Shown here piece by piece: positions 53,965-62,971 of a DNA stretch of 64,000 nucleotides (its first letter is position 1; each line of letters starts with the position of its first letter). The notes beneath the pieces were generated by a model. The model worked only from the letters and a program-made list of their open reading frames with translations, made no database searches and was not told the origin of the DNA. This DNA comes from JBASNZ01 sp049657775 (GTDB taxonomy: Bacteria > Actinomycetota > Coriobacteriia > Anaerosomatales > Anaerosomataceae). Both the position numbers and the translations under genes were made by a program. The stretch lies in NCBI GenBank assembly GCA_049657775.1, contig JBASNZ010000091.1:1-64000 (forward strand), written 5' to 3'.

Positions 53965-54630
53965 ATGCGCGTGGACATCGCCAAGGGCATCCTCGAGAAG
54001 AACGACACGCTTGCCCAGGAGAACCGCAGCCTGTTCGCCGAGAACGGCGTGTTCGTGGTGGACCTTATGGCCAGCCCCGGCGCGGGCAAGACATCCACGA
54101 TCCTGGCCACGATCGCCGCGCTTCGCGATACGTACTCCATCGCCGTGATCGAAGGGGATATCGCATCTCGGGTGGATGCCGAGAGGATCTCGGCGCACGG
54201 TGTACCCGCTGTGCAGATCAACACCGGTGGCGCGTGCCACCTTGAGTCCGACATGATCCGTCGCGCGGTCGACACGCTCGATCTGGCGACGATAGACCTG
54301 CTCATCATCGAGAACGTCGGTAACCTGGTGTGCCCATCCGACTTCGACCTTGGGGAGCACGCGAAGGTCATGATCCTCTCGGTGCCGGAGGGTCACGATA
54401 AGCCGTACAAGTACCCCAACATCTTTCAGGTCGCCGAGGCGGTCATCCTCAACAAGTACGACACGATGAACGTGTTCGACTTTGACGAGGCCGAGTTTCG
54501 CGCGGTCGTGAAAAGCCTTAACCCCGCCGCCCCGGTCTTCCCGGTTGCGGCCACCAAAGGCGACGGCGTCGACGCCTGGGCGGCGTGGCTGAGCGATCGC
54601 ATCGACGCCACCAGGGGCGGCGCCGCATGA
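53965..54630 (+). CDS. hypB: Hydrogenase nickel-insertion GTPase HypB
   Basis: 221 aa SIMIBI-class GTPase. It shows the P-loop SPGAGKTST near residue 36, VIEGDIAS (switch I Asp), GGACHLESDMI with the dimer nickel/zinc site Cys-His, IENVGNLVCP and the NKYD guanine motif. The His-rich N-terminal nickel store found in some homologues is absent. Its stop overlaps the start of an HD-domain gene. It works with HypA in nickel loading. Confidence 0.94.
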   Translation: MRVDIAKGILEKNDTLAQENRSLFAENGVFVVDLMASPGAGKTSTILATIAALRDTYSIAVIEGDIASRVDAERISAHGVPAVQINTGGACHLESDMIRRAVDTLDLATIDLLIIENVGNLVCPSDFDLGEHAKVMILSVPEGHDKPYKYPNIFQVAEAVILNKYDTMNVFDFDEAEFRAVVKSLNPAAPVFPVAATKGDGVDAWAAWLSDRIDATRGGAA

Positions 54631-55181
54631 TCGTACGCGAAGACGCCCTCGCGCTCGTGCGCGAGCGGATCCCCAACAAGAACCTGGTCAACCACAGCGT
54701 GGCGGTGGAGATCATCATGGGTGCGCTCGCGCGTCATCTGGAGCTCTCCGACGCCGATATCGAACGCTGGGAACTCGCGGGCCTGCTGCACGACCTCGAT
54801 TACGCCGAGACCGCCGAGGACTTCGAGCGGCATGGCGTGATCACCGTGGAACTCCTCGGCGATCAGATCGACCAGGAGATGGCGCACGCCATCCTTGCTC
54901 ATGCGGACAAGGCGCCCAGGGACACGCTCATGGACAAGGCGCTGTACGCGGCGGATCCCACGAGCGGATTCATCGTGGCCGCGGCCCTCGTGCGCCCCGA
55001 CAAGTCGCTCGCGGCCGTCGAGGTCTCGAGTCTCAAGAAGCGCTGGAAGGAGAAGGCCTTCGCGCGCGGCGCCGATCGCGACCAGATGGCCGCTTGCAGC
55101 GAGATCGGACTGGAGCGCGACGACTTCCTCGCGATCGCTCTCACCGCGATGCAGGCCCGTTCAGGGGACGTCGGACTGTAA
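54627..55181 (+). CDS. HD-domain phosphohydrolase-like protein
   Basis: 184 aa. The ATG overlaps the hypB stop. It has the HD-family metal motifs H-x(n)-HD: NHSVAVE near residue 26, LLHDLDYAE near 54 and AILAHADKAP near 87. The family contains nucleotidases and signalling hydrolases; the substrate is not predictable. Coupling to hypB is unusual but does not by itself prove a role in hydrogenase maturation. Confidence 0.82.
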   Translation: MIVREDALALVRERIPNKNLVNHSVAVEIIMGALARHLELSDADIERWELAGLLHDLDYAETAEDFERHGVITVELLGDQIDQEMAHAILAHADKAPRDTLMDKALYAADPTSGFIVAAALVRPDKSLAAVEVSSLKKRWKEKAFARGADRDQMAACSEIGLERDDFLAIALTAMQARSGDVGL

Positions 55182-55271
55182 GGTCCCGTTCAGTCCTCGT
55201 TCCGATCGCGGTTGACAGCCCGTTATATACTCGCATGGATTCGCCACCTACCGGGAAGGCCGACTGCCTCC

Positions 55272-57794
55272 ATGCGACTGATCGTCTCAGAGAAGAACAT
55301 CGCCGCGCGCCGCATAGCCGAGATACTCGCGGTCGGAAAGCCCAAGACCGACAAGGTCTACAGCACCCCCGTGTACACCTTCCGCCGCGACGGCGAAGAC
55401 TGGGTGAGCATCGGGCTCAAGGGCCACATCCTGGGCGTGGACTTCCCGCTGTCGATGACGTACACGGACGGCGCATGGACCGCCGAGTGGGAAGACGGCA
55501 CGTCCGAGACCGTGTCGATCCCTGACACGATGCCGCACCCGCCCTGGGCCACCCGCGCCAAGCCGTTCACCGCCAACGGCATCGACCTCAAGACCTGGAA
55601 GCTCCAGTCGCTGCAGCACCTCGTGTGGGCGCCTGTGGGCAAGCACGTTGCCGAGAAGGAGATCGTCCGCTCGCTCAAGAACCTCGCCAAGAAGGCGGAC
55701 GAGGTCATCATCGCAACCGACTTCGACCGCGAGGGCGAGCTTATCGGCGCCGATGCCCGCGGGGTGGTGCGCGAGTCCAACAAGGCCGTTCCCGTGTCCC
55801 GCGTTCGTTTCTCGGCCATCACGAAGGAAGAGATAGAGCGCGCGTTCGCCGAGCCGGGAACGGTTTCCGACGAGCTTGCCCAGGCGGGGGAGACGCGCCA
55901 GGACATCGACCTTATCTGGGGCGCGGTGCTTACGCGATACCTCACCAAGGTCAAGTTCTCCGGTGTAGGCCGTCCGCGCAGTGCCGGGCGCGTACAGACA
56001 CCCACACTCAAACTCATCGTCGATCGTGAACTCGAACGCGACGCGTTCTGTCCCGAGACGTACTGGACCGTGAAGGCCGGGTTTTCCGCGACCACTGGCG
56101 ACTCTGCCACGCCCGAGCGTTTCGACGGCGGACACGCCACCGAGCGCTTCAAGTCCGCCGAGGCCGCTCAGACGGTGCTCGACGCGGTAAGAGGCGCCAC
56201 GACCGGCACGGTCGCGGACGTCGCGACGACAAGGCGCACCGTCAAGCCGCCGACACCATTCAACACGACCGCGCTGCAGGCCGCGGCGGCGTCAGAGGGA
56301 ATCGCGCCGGCCCGTGCCATGCGGATCGCCGAGACGCTCTACATGAACGGTCTCATCTCGTACCCCCGCGTCGACAACACCGTGTACCCCAAGAGCCTGG
56401 ACATCACGGGCATGCTCAAGGCGCTCGCCGACGTGCCTATGTACCACGAGTACGCGAGCGCGCTGCTTCGCAAGGGCTCGCTTACCGCGACCCGTGGCGC
56501 GAAGGAGACGACAGACCACCCGCCGATCCACCCGACCGGTGCGGCCGATCCCGAGTCGCTCAAGCCCGAGGAGTGGAAGCTCTACAACCTGGTGGCTCGC
56601 CGGTTCATGGCCACCCTGTCCGAGTCCGCCGTGCTCGAGGCGACCAAGGTGACCGTGGACGTCAACGGCGAGCACTTCATCGCCCGCGGCGACGTCGTCG
56701 TGACCCCCGGCTTCCGCTCGATCTATCCGTACGGGCTGAAGAAGGACGAACACCTGCCTGCGGTCTCGCAGGGAGACAGCGTGGGATTCCTTGGCGCGAC
56801 GAGCGAGGAGAAGCAGACGCAGCCGCCCAAGCGGTACACGCAGGGTGGACTCATCCAGGAGATGGAGAAGCGCGGGCTCGGCACCAAGGCCACCCGTCAC
56901 GACATCATCCAGACGCTCTACGATCGCGGCTTCACCGTGAACGACCCGATCGAGCCCACCATGCTCGGACGCGCCGTGGTCAGCGCGCTCTCGGAGTTCG
57001 CCGGCAGGATCACGTCTCCCGAGATGACCGCCGAGCTCGAGGCCGAGATGGACTCCATCGCCAATGGCCGCGCGAAGAAGGAAACGGTCGTCGGTCACTC
57101 GCGAAAGCTGCTCGACGAGATCATGCGGGTGCTGCTCGAGCACACCGCCGAGGTCGGAGAGATGCTCAAGGACGCGGCCGTTGAGGACGCGAAGATCGGC
57201 ATCTGCCCCAAGTCGGGTCACGACCTGCTCGTGAAGTCGTCGCCAAAGACCAAGGGGCAGTTCGTGGGTTGCGGTGGCTGGCCAGAGTGCAACGTCACGT
57301 ACCCGCTGCCACAGGGCAAGATCGAGCCCGTCGAGGAACCGTGTCCCACCTGTGGCACGCCGCAGATCAAGATCATCCAGTTCAGGCAGCCGCCCAAGGT
57401 GCGCTGTCTCGATCCCGCGTGTGCGACCAACTTTGAGCCGACCGTCGACATCGGCGCCTGTCCCACGTGCGCTGCCGCTGGCAACGAGGGTCGCCTCATC
57501 GCGCAGCGCTCCTCCCGCACGCTCAAGCGTTTTGCGCGATGCACCAACTACGAGACGTGCGGCCGGAGTTACCCACTGCCGCAGAACGGCGAGCTCGAAG
57601 CCACCGGCGAGTTCTGCGAGTGCGGCGCCCCGATCGTCGTGGTGCGCACTAAGAAGGGTCCCTGGCGGGTGTGCGTGGATCCGGGGTGTCCGCTCAAGGC
57701 ACAGCAGGCGGCCAAGCCCAAGGCCCCGCGAGGCAGGAAGCCCGCGGCTCGCTCCTCGGCAAAACCGACGGCGAAGCGAACCACCAAGGGCTAG
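55272..57794 (+). CDS. topA: DNA topoisomerase I (type IA)
   Basis: 840 aa. The N-terminal toprim domain starts LIVSEKNIAARRIAEIL and holds ATDFDREGELIG (metal Asp and Glu); then comes GRVQTPTLKLIVDRE, and the active-site tyrosine lies in LISYPRVDNT near residue 362. Three zinc-ribbon-like cysteine segments follow from residue ~645, and the C terminus is Lys/Ala-rich. The opening and early toprim resemble the archaeal-type branch more than E. coli TopA. It relaxes negative supercoils. TATACT at 55227-55232 may be the -10 box; the nearby TTGACA is only eight bases away and cannot be its partner. Confidence 0.93.
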   Translation: MRLIVSEKNIAARRIAEILAVGKPKTDKVYSTPVYTFRRDGEDWVSIGLKGHILGVDFPLSMTYTDGAWTAEWEDGTSETVSIPDTMPHPPWATRAKPFTANGIDLKTWKLQSLQHLVWAPVGKHVAEKEIVRSLKNLAKKADEVIIATDFDREGELIGADARGVVRESNKAVPVSRVRFSAITKEEIERAFAEPGTVSDELAQAGETRQDIDLIWGAVLTRYLTKVKFSGVGRPRSAGRVQTPTLKLIVDRELERDAFCPETYWTVKAGFSATTGDSATPERFDGGHATERFKSAEAAQTVLDAVRGATTGTVADVATTRRTVKPPTPFNTTALQAAAASEGIAPARAMRIAETLYMNGLISYPRVDNTVYPKSLDITGMLKALADVPMYHEYASALLRKGSLTATRGAKETTDHPPIHPTGAADPESLKPEEWKLYNLVARRFMATLSESAVLEATKVTVDVNGEHFIARGDVVVTPGFRSIYPYGLKKDEHLPAVSQGDSVGFLGATSEEKQTQPPKRYTQGGLIQEMEKRGLGTKATRHDIIQTLYDRGFTVNDPIEPTMLGRAVVSALSEFAGRITSPEMTAELEAEMDSIANGRAKKETVVGHSRKLLDEIMRVLLEHTAEVGEMLKDAAVEDAKIGICPKSGHDLLVKSSPKTKGQFVGCGGWPECNVTYPLPQGKIEPVEEPCPTCGTPQIKIIQFRQPPKVRCLDPACATNFEPTVDIGACPTCAAAGNEGRLIAQRSSRTLKRFARCTNYETCGRSYPLPQNGELEATGEFCECGAPIVVVRTKKGPWRVCVDPGCPLKAQQAAKPKAPRGRKPAARSSAKPTAKRTTKG

Positions 57795-57859
57795 CGGCGT
57801 GACGCAGGGCCTGTGGGAGGGCATGTACTCTTCGCACGCTCCATGCGAGGGAGGCCACC

Positions 57860-58450
57860 ATGAGGCTTGCCGTGCTGCAGGTCGCCAGACGCCTTGATGC
57901 CGACAGCCAGACGTGCGCTTTCGCCGAAGCGCTCGCACGCGCGGTGGCGCAGGGCGCGGAGGTGGTGCTCTCGGCCGGCATGCCGGAGGTGGGAGTCGCG
58001 GCGCACACCGAAGGCGCGGAACTCCTTGGCACCATCATCCGTCTCGACGGCGACGCGGCGCTCGATCCGGTGGAGTACACGAAGGCGTGCGCCAAGGAGC
58101 CCGATGTTCTGCTGCTATCGCCGGGTGCCGAGTCCGAGTTGCAGGCCGAGGCGGTCCTAGAAGTCGCGATCGGCCTCTCGACCTCGTGCGCCGGACTCGT
58201 GGTGGTCCTTGAGAATGCGGGAGCGGACGTGGGGGAGCCGGGCCACGGCGGCAGCGCCATCGTGGTGCTCGGAGAGGTAGTGGCCGAGGCGCTCAGTGAC
58301 GACGACGTGCTCATCGCCGAGGTGCCGATCCCGGTGCCGTCGCCAGGACCCAGATCACCGTTGCCGGAGTTGCCGCTCATCCTCGAACAGCGTCTCGCGC
58401 ACCATCGAGGCGAGAGGCTCGCGACGGAGTACCCCGCTGACCTCACGTAG
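57860..58450 (+). CDS. Uncharacterised protein, degenerate nitrilase-like start
   Basis: 196 aa with GAGGGAGG before the ATG. The opening (MRLAVLQVARRLDADSQT to AVAQGAEVVLSAGMPEVG) echoes the first strand and catalytic-Glu region of nitrilase-superfamily enzymes, but the protein is much shorter (family about 270 aa) and the Lys and Cys motifs are not seen. Its Leu/Val/Ala-rich sheets and a Pro-rich C terminus offer no other clue. Function unknown. It lies alone between topA and mdh. Confidence 0.6.
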   Translation: MRLAVLQVARRLDADSQTCAFAEALARAVAQGAEVVLSAGMPEVGVAAHTEGAELLGTIIRLDGDAALDPVEYTKACAKEPDVLLLSPGAESELQAEAVLEVAIGLSTSCAGLVVVLENAGADVGEPGHGGSAIVVLGEVVAEALSDDDVLIAEVPIPVPSPGPRSPLPELPLILEQRLAHHRGERLATEYPADLT

Positions 58451-58470
58451 CGCGTGCCCGCCCTGCCGAA

Positions 58471-58479
58471 TGCTAGAAT
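58471..58479 (+). promoter_or_regulatory. Extended -10 promoter upstream of mdh
   Basis: TG-C-TAGAAT lies about 70 bases before the mdh ATG. No -35 box is evident. It probably drives the six-gene mdh-fumarase-tmk-holB run. Confidence 0.45.
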
Positions 58480-58548
58480 GCTGCGAGGCCGCGGCTTCGC
58501 CCGGCCGGGTGGCCGCAGGTATGACACGCGATCGAGAAGGGGAGATCG

Positions 58549-59484
58549 ATGCCGCACGCGAAAGTCACCGTTGTCGGTGCCGGACAGGTGGGCGCCACGG
58601 CGGCGTTCGTGCTTGCGCTCAAGCAGACCGCGGATGTCGTGCTCGTCGACGTCGCCGAGGGCATTCCACAGGGCAAGGCGCTTGACATGATGCACGCCCG
58701 TTCGGTCGAGCACTTCGCTGTCTCGGTGACCGGTTCCAACGACTACGCGGCAACCGCCGGTTCGGACGTGGTTGTCGTGACCGCCGGACTGCCCCGCAAG
58801 CCCGGCATGACGCGGGACGACCTGCTGCGGGTGAATGGCGACATCATGCGGTCCGTGATCGCGCAGGCCGTCGAGGTCTCGCCGGACGCCGTCTTCGTGT
58901 GTGTCACCAACCCGCTCGACATCATGACCCATCTCGCCTGGAAGGTCTCCGGACTTCCCGCGTCGCGCATCTTGGGTATGGGCGGCGTGCTCGACTCGGC
59001 ACGCTTCGCGTACTTCATCGCGCAGGCCACAGGCGCGGCCATCGATGATATCGACGCAATCGTCATCGGCGCTCACGGTGACACGATGGTCCCGCTTCCC
59101 CGGCTCTCCACCGTGGCCGGCCGGCCGCTTACCGATATACTCCCGGCGGATCAGGTTGACGAAGTCGTGCGCCGCACGGTGTTTGGAGGAGCCGAGGTCG
59201 TTTCGCTCCTCAAGACCGGAAGCGCCTTCTACGCGCCTGGTGTCTCGGTCGCGTCGATGGTATCCGCGATTCTCTCCGATGCGCGCAAGCCGCTGTCGTC
59301 GTGCGTGTACCTCACGGGGCAGTACGGCCTCTCTGGCGTGTACCTCAACGTGCCCGCGGTACTCGGACGCACGGGCGTGGTCGAGGTTCCCGAGTGGGGG
59401 CTCACCCCCGAGGAAACCGCGGCGCTGCATGCCTCGGCCGCCGGTGTCGTCGAAGGCGTCGTGTCGCTGGGACTGGGAGCGTAG
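58549..59484 (+). CDS. mdh: Malate dehydrogenase (LDH-like type)
   Basis: 311 aa NAD-dependent dehydrogenase. VTVVGAGQVGATAAF is the NAD loop, VVLVDV ends with the Asp that selects NAD over NADP, and LPRKPGMTRDDL carries the Arg that marks malate rather than lactate specificity. NPLDIMT and IGAHGDTMVP (catalytic His) are present. It interconverts malate and oxaloacetate. Fumarase genes follow, so the cluster covers the oxaloacetate-malate-fumarate segment used in reductive or oxidative TCA flux. AAGGGGAG precedes the start. Confidence 0.94.
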   Translation: MPHAKVTVVGAGQVGATAAFVLALKQTADVVLVDVAEGIPQGKALDMMHARSVEHFAVSVTGSNDYAATAGSDVVVVTAGLPRKPGMTRDDLLRVNGDIMRSVIAQAVEVSPDAVFVCVTNPLDIMTHLAWKVSGLPASRILGMGGVLDSARFAYFIAQATGAAIDDIDAIVIGAHGDTMVPLPRLSTVAGRPLTDILPADQVDEVVRRTVFGGAEVVSLLKTGSAFYAPGVSVASMVSAILSDARKPLSSCVYLTGQYGLSGVYLNVPAVLGRTGVVEVPEWGLTPEETAALHASAAGVVEGVVSLGLGA

Positions 59485-59486
59485 GC

Positions 59487-60332
59487 GTGATCGCCGCTGC
59501 GGCGATCGCCTCGGAGGTGGCGCGCGCGATTCCCGCGATAGCCACGTCGCTGCGTCATGACGTGCTCGCGGCCATGCAACGCGCACTCGACCAGGAGCCC
59601 TCGGCGCGTGCCCGAAGCGTGCTCGAGCAGCTCATCGAAAACGCCGGTATCGCTGCGTGCGACGCCGTGCCGTTGTGCCAGGACACCGGGACCGTGTGGG
59701 TCTGGGTCGAGCTTGGCCAGGGGGAGTGTATCGAAGGTGACCTGCAGGCGGCCATCGACGCCGCTGTCGCGGATTCGTACTCGCGAGCCGGCCTGCGCAT
59801 GAGCGTGGTCGCGGACGCGCTCCTGGACCGAACGAACACGGGCGACAACACCCCCGCCTTCGTGGATGTGACGTACCGCCCCGGAGCCGGCGCCACGGTG
59901 CACGTGATGCTCAAGGGCGGCGGCTCCGACAACGCGTCGGCGGTCGTCATGCTCGATCCGTCCGCCGGCGAAGACGGCATCCTCGACGCCGTGGTCGCGG
60001 CGGTCCGCGCCAAAGCCGCCGGCGCGTGCCCGCCACTGGTCATCGGCGTTGGCGTGGGCGGAACGTTCGACAGTGTCGGCAAGCTCGCCAAGAAAGCGCT
60101 GCTGCGCCCCATCGACGTATCGGCCGCCGACGAGCGTCTTGCTGACTTCGAGCGCCGGCTGCTCGAGGCCGTGAACGCTACGGGCATCGGTCCGGCCGGG
60201 CTTGGCGGGCGCACGACCGCGCTCGCAGTCAGCGTGGTGACGGCGCCCTGCCACATCGCCGCGCTTCCGGTGGCCATCAACCTGGGCTGCTCGGCCGCGC
60301 GCAGCGCTAGCTTCCAGATCGGCCCGGCGTGA
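59487..60332 (+). CDS. Fumarate hydratase class I, alpha subunit
   Basis: 281 aa, GTG two bases after the mdh stop. The sequence follows the N-terminal half of class I fumarase/TtdA: LCQDTGTVWVWVELGQG (first cluster Cys), GGGSDNAS, VGVGGTFD and GIGPAGLGGRTTAL with VTAPCHIAALPVAINLGC (further cluster Cys residues). It hydrates fumarate to malate with a labile [4Fe-4S] cluster. The beta subunit is at 61767 and is separated by an MFS gene, an unusual split. A tartrate dehydratase cannot be fully excluded, but mdh linkage favours fumarase. Confidence 0.88.
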   Translation: MIAAAAIASEVARAIPAIATSLRHDVLAAMQRALDQEPSARARSVLEQLIENAGIAACDAVPLCQDTGTVWVWVELGQGECIEGDLQAAIDAAVADSYSRAGLRMSVVADALLDRTNTGDNTPAFVDVTYRPGAGATVHVMLKGGGSDNASAVVMLDPSAGEDGILDAVVAAVRAKAAGACPPLVIGVGVGGTFDSVGKLAKKALLRPIDVSAADERLADFERRLLEAVNATGIGPAGLGGRTTALAVSVVTAPCHIAALPVAINLGCSAARSASFQIGPA

Positions 60333-61774
60333 CGGGCCACGCACAGACCCTCGAGGTGAATGCGGCCTATCTGCCGCTGCTGCGCAACGTCCCATTCCGC
60401 AAACTCTGGGTCAGCCAGTTCGTCAGCGGTATCGGCGACTGGCTCGTGATCGGTCTTCTCATCCCGCTCGTGACAACGCTGACCGGTGGTTCCGCGTTCG
60501 CGGTCGCCGGCATCATGATCGTGAAGATCCTGCCCGCACTCCTGCTCTCCTCGGTCGTCGGCGTGCTCGTGGACAGGTTCGATCGCAGGCTCGTGATGAT
60601 CACGTGCGACGTGCTTCGCGCGCTGCTTACGCTCGGGCTCCTGTTCACCAACTCGCTGGTGGTCATCTACCTCGTGGTCTTCACGATGGAAGCCGCGTCG
60701 CTGTTCTTCACGCCGGCCAAGAACTCCCTCATCCCGTACCTTGTGGACGAGGACGAGTTGGCGGTCGCGAACGGTCTTTCGTACACGACGCAACAGGCGA
60801 GCATGCTCATCGGACTCACCATGTCCGGCGCGATCCTCGCCGCCTTCGAGGCCGTGGTTCGCTGGGCACTCACATCGGGATTCCCGTTCGTGGACCTGCT
60901 CGTCGGCCGTCTTGCCCCCGCACTGCTGGGCCCGCGGGCCGGTGTGTTCGTGAACGCGCTCAGCTTTGTGATCTCGGCGGTCGCTGTCACCTCGATCCAT
61001 GTGCATGCCAAGGTCGCGCACGAGGGTCGTTTCACCCTGTCGCTGCTTGGCAAGGACGCGATAGAGTCGTTCCGCTTCCTCGGCGAACACAAGGAGCTTC
61101 GCGGGCTGCTCGTGACCGTCGGGATGGCGATTCTCGGCGGTGGCGCCATCATCACCGTCGGCCTGGTCCACGTGCAGCAGAATCTGTCCGGGGGCGTTCC
61201 GTTGCTCGATCGGGTCGAGATGCTGCGCAAGCTCATCGCGGCGCCCCAGACGTTCATGCTCGTCTTCATCGCGCTCGGCATGGTGATCGGTGCACTTGTG
61301 GTCCCCAGGCTCGCAACGCGCGTTCCGCTGCAGGCGCTCTTCCTCGGTGGCGTCGTCACCTTCGGTGGCGGCATGCTCGTCTTCGCGCTCAGCAGCCGCT
61401 ACTGGGTCGCCGCGGTCTTCGCGCTGATCGCGGGCTTCTCGATCGCGTGTCTCACGGTATCGGGTAACACCTATGTTGTACGGACGGTCGCCAATGAGAT
61501 ACGGGGGCGGGTGTTCACCGCTATGGAGTCGGTGATCCGCGTGTCGCTGCTGCTCTCGATGGTCGTTGTCGCGCCCGCCGCCGACCTTCTCGGCAAGGCG
61601 GCGGTTGCGATCGCCAACGCGCGGGGCATCGCGCCCGCGAGCATGTGGTTCTCAGGCCCGAGGGTCACGCTCCTGCTCACGTCTCTGATCGTGCTCGGAG
61701 CCGGCGTCTACGCGTCCCGCACCCTGAGCTGGCGCACGAACGGCGAGGACCAAGAGGTAGCCGCCGATGAGTGA
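60329..61774 (+). CDS. MFS transporter
   Basis: 481 aa with about 12 membrane helices. The first (FRKLWVSQFVSGIGDWLVIGLL) and the loop GVLVDRFDRRLVMITCDVLRA, with DRFDRR between helices 2 and 3, are typical of the MFS drug/macrolide-efflux or enterobactin-exporter branch. The gene is wedged between the two fumarase subunit genes with 4- and 8-base overlaps on each side, so it is translated with them. Export of a C4-dicarboxylate would make metabolic sense, but this branch of MFS does not suggest that specificity. Confidence 0.85.
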   Translation: MTGHAQTLEVNAAYLPLLRNVPFRKLWVSQFVSGIGDWLVIGLLIPLVTTLTGGSAFAVAGIMIVKILPALLLSSVVGVLVDRFDRRLVMITCDVLRALLTLGLLFTNSLVVIYLVVFTMEAASLFFTPAKNSLIPYLVDEDELAVANGLSYTTQQASMLIGLTMSGAILAAFEAVVRWALTSGFPFVDLLVGRLAPALLGPRAGVFVNALSFVISAVAVTSIHVHAKVAHEGRFTLSLLGKDAIESFRFLGEHKELRGLLVTVGMAILGGGAIITVGLVHVQQNLSGGVPLLDRVEMLRKLIAAPQTFMLVFIALGMVIGALVVPRLATRVPLQALFLGGVVTFGGGMLVFALSSRYWVAAVFALIAGFSIACLTVSGNTYVVRTVANEIRGRVFTAMESVIRVSLLLSMVVVAPAADLLGKAAVAIANARGIAPASMWFSGPRVTLLLTSLIVLGAGVYASRTLSWRTNGEDQEVAADE

Positions 61775-62333
61775 GCCGACGCGTATCACGCTTCCGGCCG
61801 ACCGGGCGACGCTCGCGACACTGTGCGCGGGCGACGAGGTGCTGCTGTCGGGTGCCGTGTTCACAGCGCGCGACGCCACGCACAAGCGGATCGCCGCGGA
61901 GCTGGCCGCCACCGGTGTCCTGCCGCACTCTCTGGCCGGTCAGGTGCTCTTCTACGCCGGTCCCACACCGGCGCGGGCGGGCTGGCCCGCCGGAGCCGTG
62001 GGACCCACAACGGCCAAACGGATGGATGCATGGACGCCGGAGCTGCTAGCGGCCGGTATCACCGCGACCATCGGCAAGGGTACGCGCTCCGAGGCGGTGC
62101 GCGCTGCGTGCGTGCAGCATGGCGCGGTGTACTTCGCGGCCGTTGGTGGGGCCGCGGCGCTTCTGGGCACGCACGTGACAGCCGCCGAGCCGGTTGCGTG
62201 GCCCGAGCTTGGGACCGAAGCGCTCGTGCGTCTTACGTTGTGCGACTTCCCTGCGTTCGTGGCGATAGACACTCGCGGTGGCGACCTGTACGCTTCTGCT
62301 CCGCACGAGTGGGAGGGGGGAGTCGCGAAGTGA
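61767..62333 (+). CDS. Fumarate hydratase class I, beta subunit
   Basis: 188 aa, corresponding to the C-terminal domain of class I fumarase. It shows LCAGDEVLLSGAVFTARDATHKRI, LFYAGPTPA, GPTTAKRMDAWTPELLAAG and ATIGKGTRS, which line the substrate site with the alpha subunit. The start overlaps the MFS gene by eight bases and its stop overlaps the thymidylate kinase start by four. With the alpha gene at 59487 it should form the two-subunit enzyme. Confidence 0.9.
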   Translation: MSEPTRITLPADRATLATLCAGDEVLLSGAVFTARDATHKRIAAELAATGVLPHSLAGQVLFYAGPTPARAGWPAGAVGPTTAKRMDAWTPELLAAGITATIGKGTRSEAVRAACVQHGAVYFAAVGGAAALLGTHVTAAEPVAWPELGTEALVRLTLCDFPAFVAIDTRGGDLYASAPHEWEGGVAK

Positions 62334-62971
62334 GCGGTGTGTTCATCACATTCGAGGGCGGCGACGGCTCCGGCAAGTCCACGCAGATCCGCCGACTCGC
62401 CGAGGCGCTCAGAGCCGCAGGCGCGGACGTTGTGACACTGCGCGAGCCGGGCGGCACCGAGGTGGGCGAGGGCGTTCGGGAGATGCTGCTCAGCCCCGCG
62501 CATGAGCAGATGTCACCCGTCGCCGAGTTCCTGCTCTTCGCCGCCAGTCGCGCCGAACTGACGCTCACCGTCATCAAACCGGCCCTCGAGGTCGGCCGCG
62601 TTGTGCTCGACGACCGGCACGCGGACTCATCGGTGGCGTACCAGGGCTACGGACGCGGTCTCGATCTGGACACGGTCTGCGCCATCAATTCATTCGCGAC
62701 CGGCGGGCTCGTGCCGGATTGCACGATCGTGCTCGACGTCGAGCCGACGGCCGGTATAGCGGCCGCAACCCCCGCGGAGGCCGACAGGCTCGAGCGGGAG
62801 GAGATATCGTTCCACGAGCGTGTCCGGGAAGGTTTCCTTAAGATCGCCGAGCGCGAACCCGGGCGCGTGAAGGTCATCCCCAGAGCGAGCGCCGATGAAG
62901 TCTGGGCCGCGGTTCTTAAGGCCGTTGCTCCAACGCTTGCCCGGGCGGGCATCACGTTGGACCCGCAATGA
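62330..62971 (+). CDS. tmk: Thymidylate kinase
   Basis: 213 aa. The GTG start is set by GGGAGGGGGG upstream and by the family N terminus. It has the P-loop FEGGDGSGKSTQ, LREPGGTEVGEGVRE (dTMP phosphate-binding Arg), DDRHADSSVAYQGYGRGL (the usual DR-Y-x-DSS-x-AYQ motif with His for Tyr) and a lid region AEADRLE. It phosphorylates dTMP to dTDP. The tmk-holB order is common in bacteria. Confidence 0.94.
   Translation: MSGVFITFEGGDGSGKSTQIRRLAEALRAAGADVVTLREPGGTEVGEGVREMLLSPAHEQMSPVAEFLLFAASRAELTLTVIKPALEVGRVVLDDRHADSSVAYQGYGRGLDLDTVCAINSFATGGLVPDCTIVLDVEPTAGIAAATPAEADRLEREEISFHERVREGFLKIAEREPGRVKVIPRASADEVWAAVLKAVAPTLARAGITLDPQ

Noticed and set aside
55213..55232. TTGACA plus TATACT as a complete sigma-70 promoter for topA
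   Set aside because: The spacer is only eight bases, too short for a -35/-10 pair; only the -10 box may be real.
57694..59586. Long minus-strand open frame (630 codons) opposite the uncharacterised gene and mdh
   Set aside because: Arg/Ser-rich translation without motifs; the plus strand encodes a complete malate dehydrogenase with all catalytic residues. The frames at 56292-57938, 59555-61171, 32459-33712 and 35096-36691 on the minus strand are rejected for the same reason.
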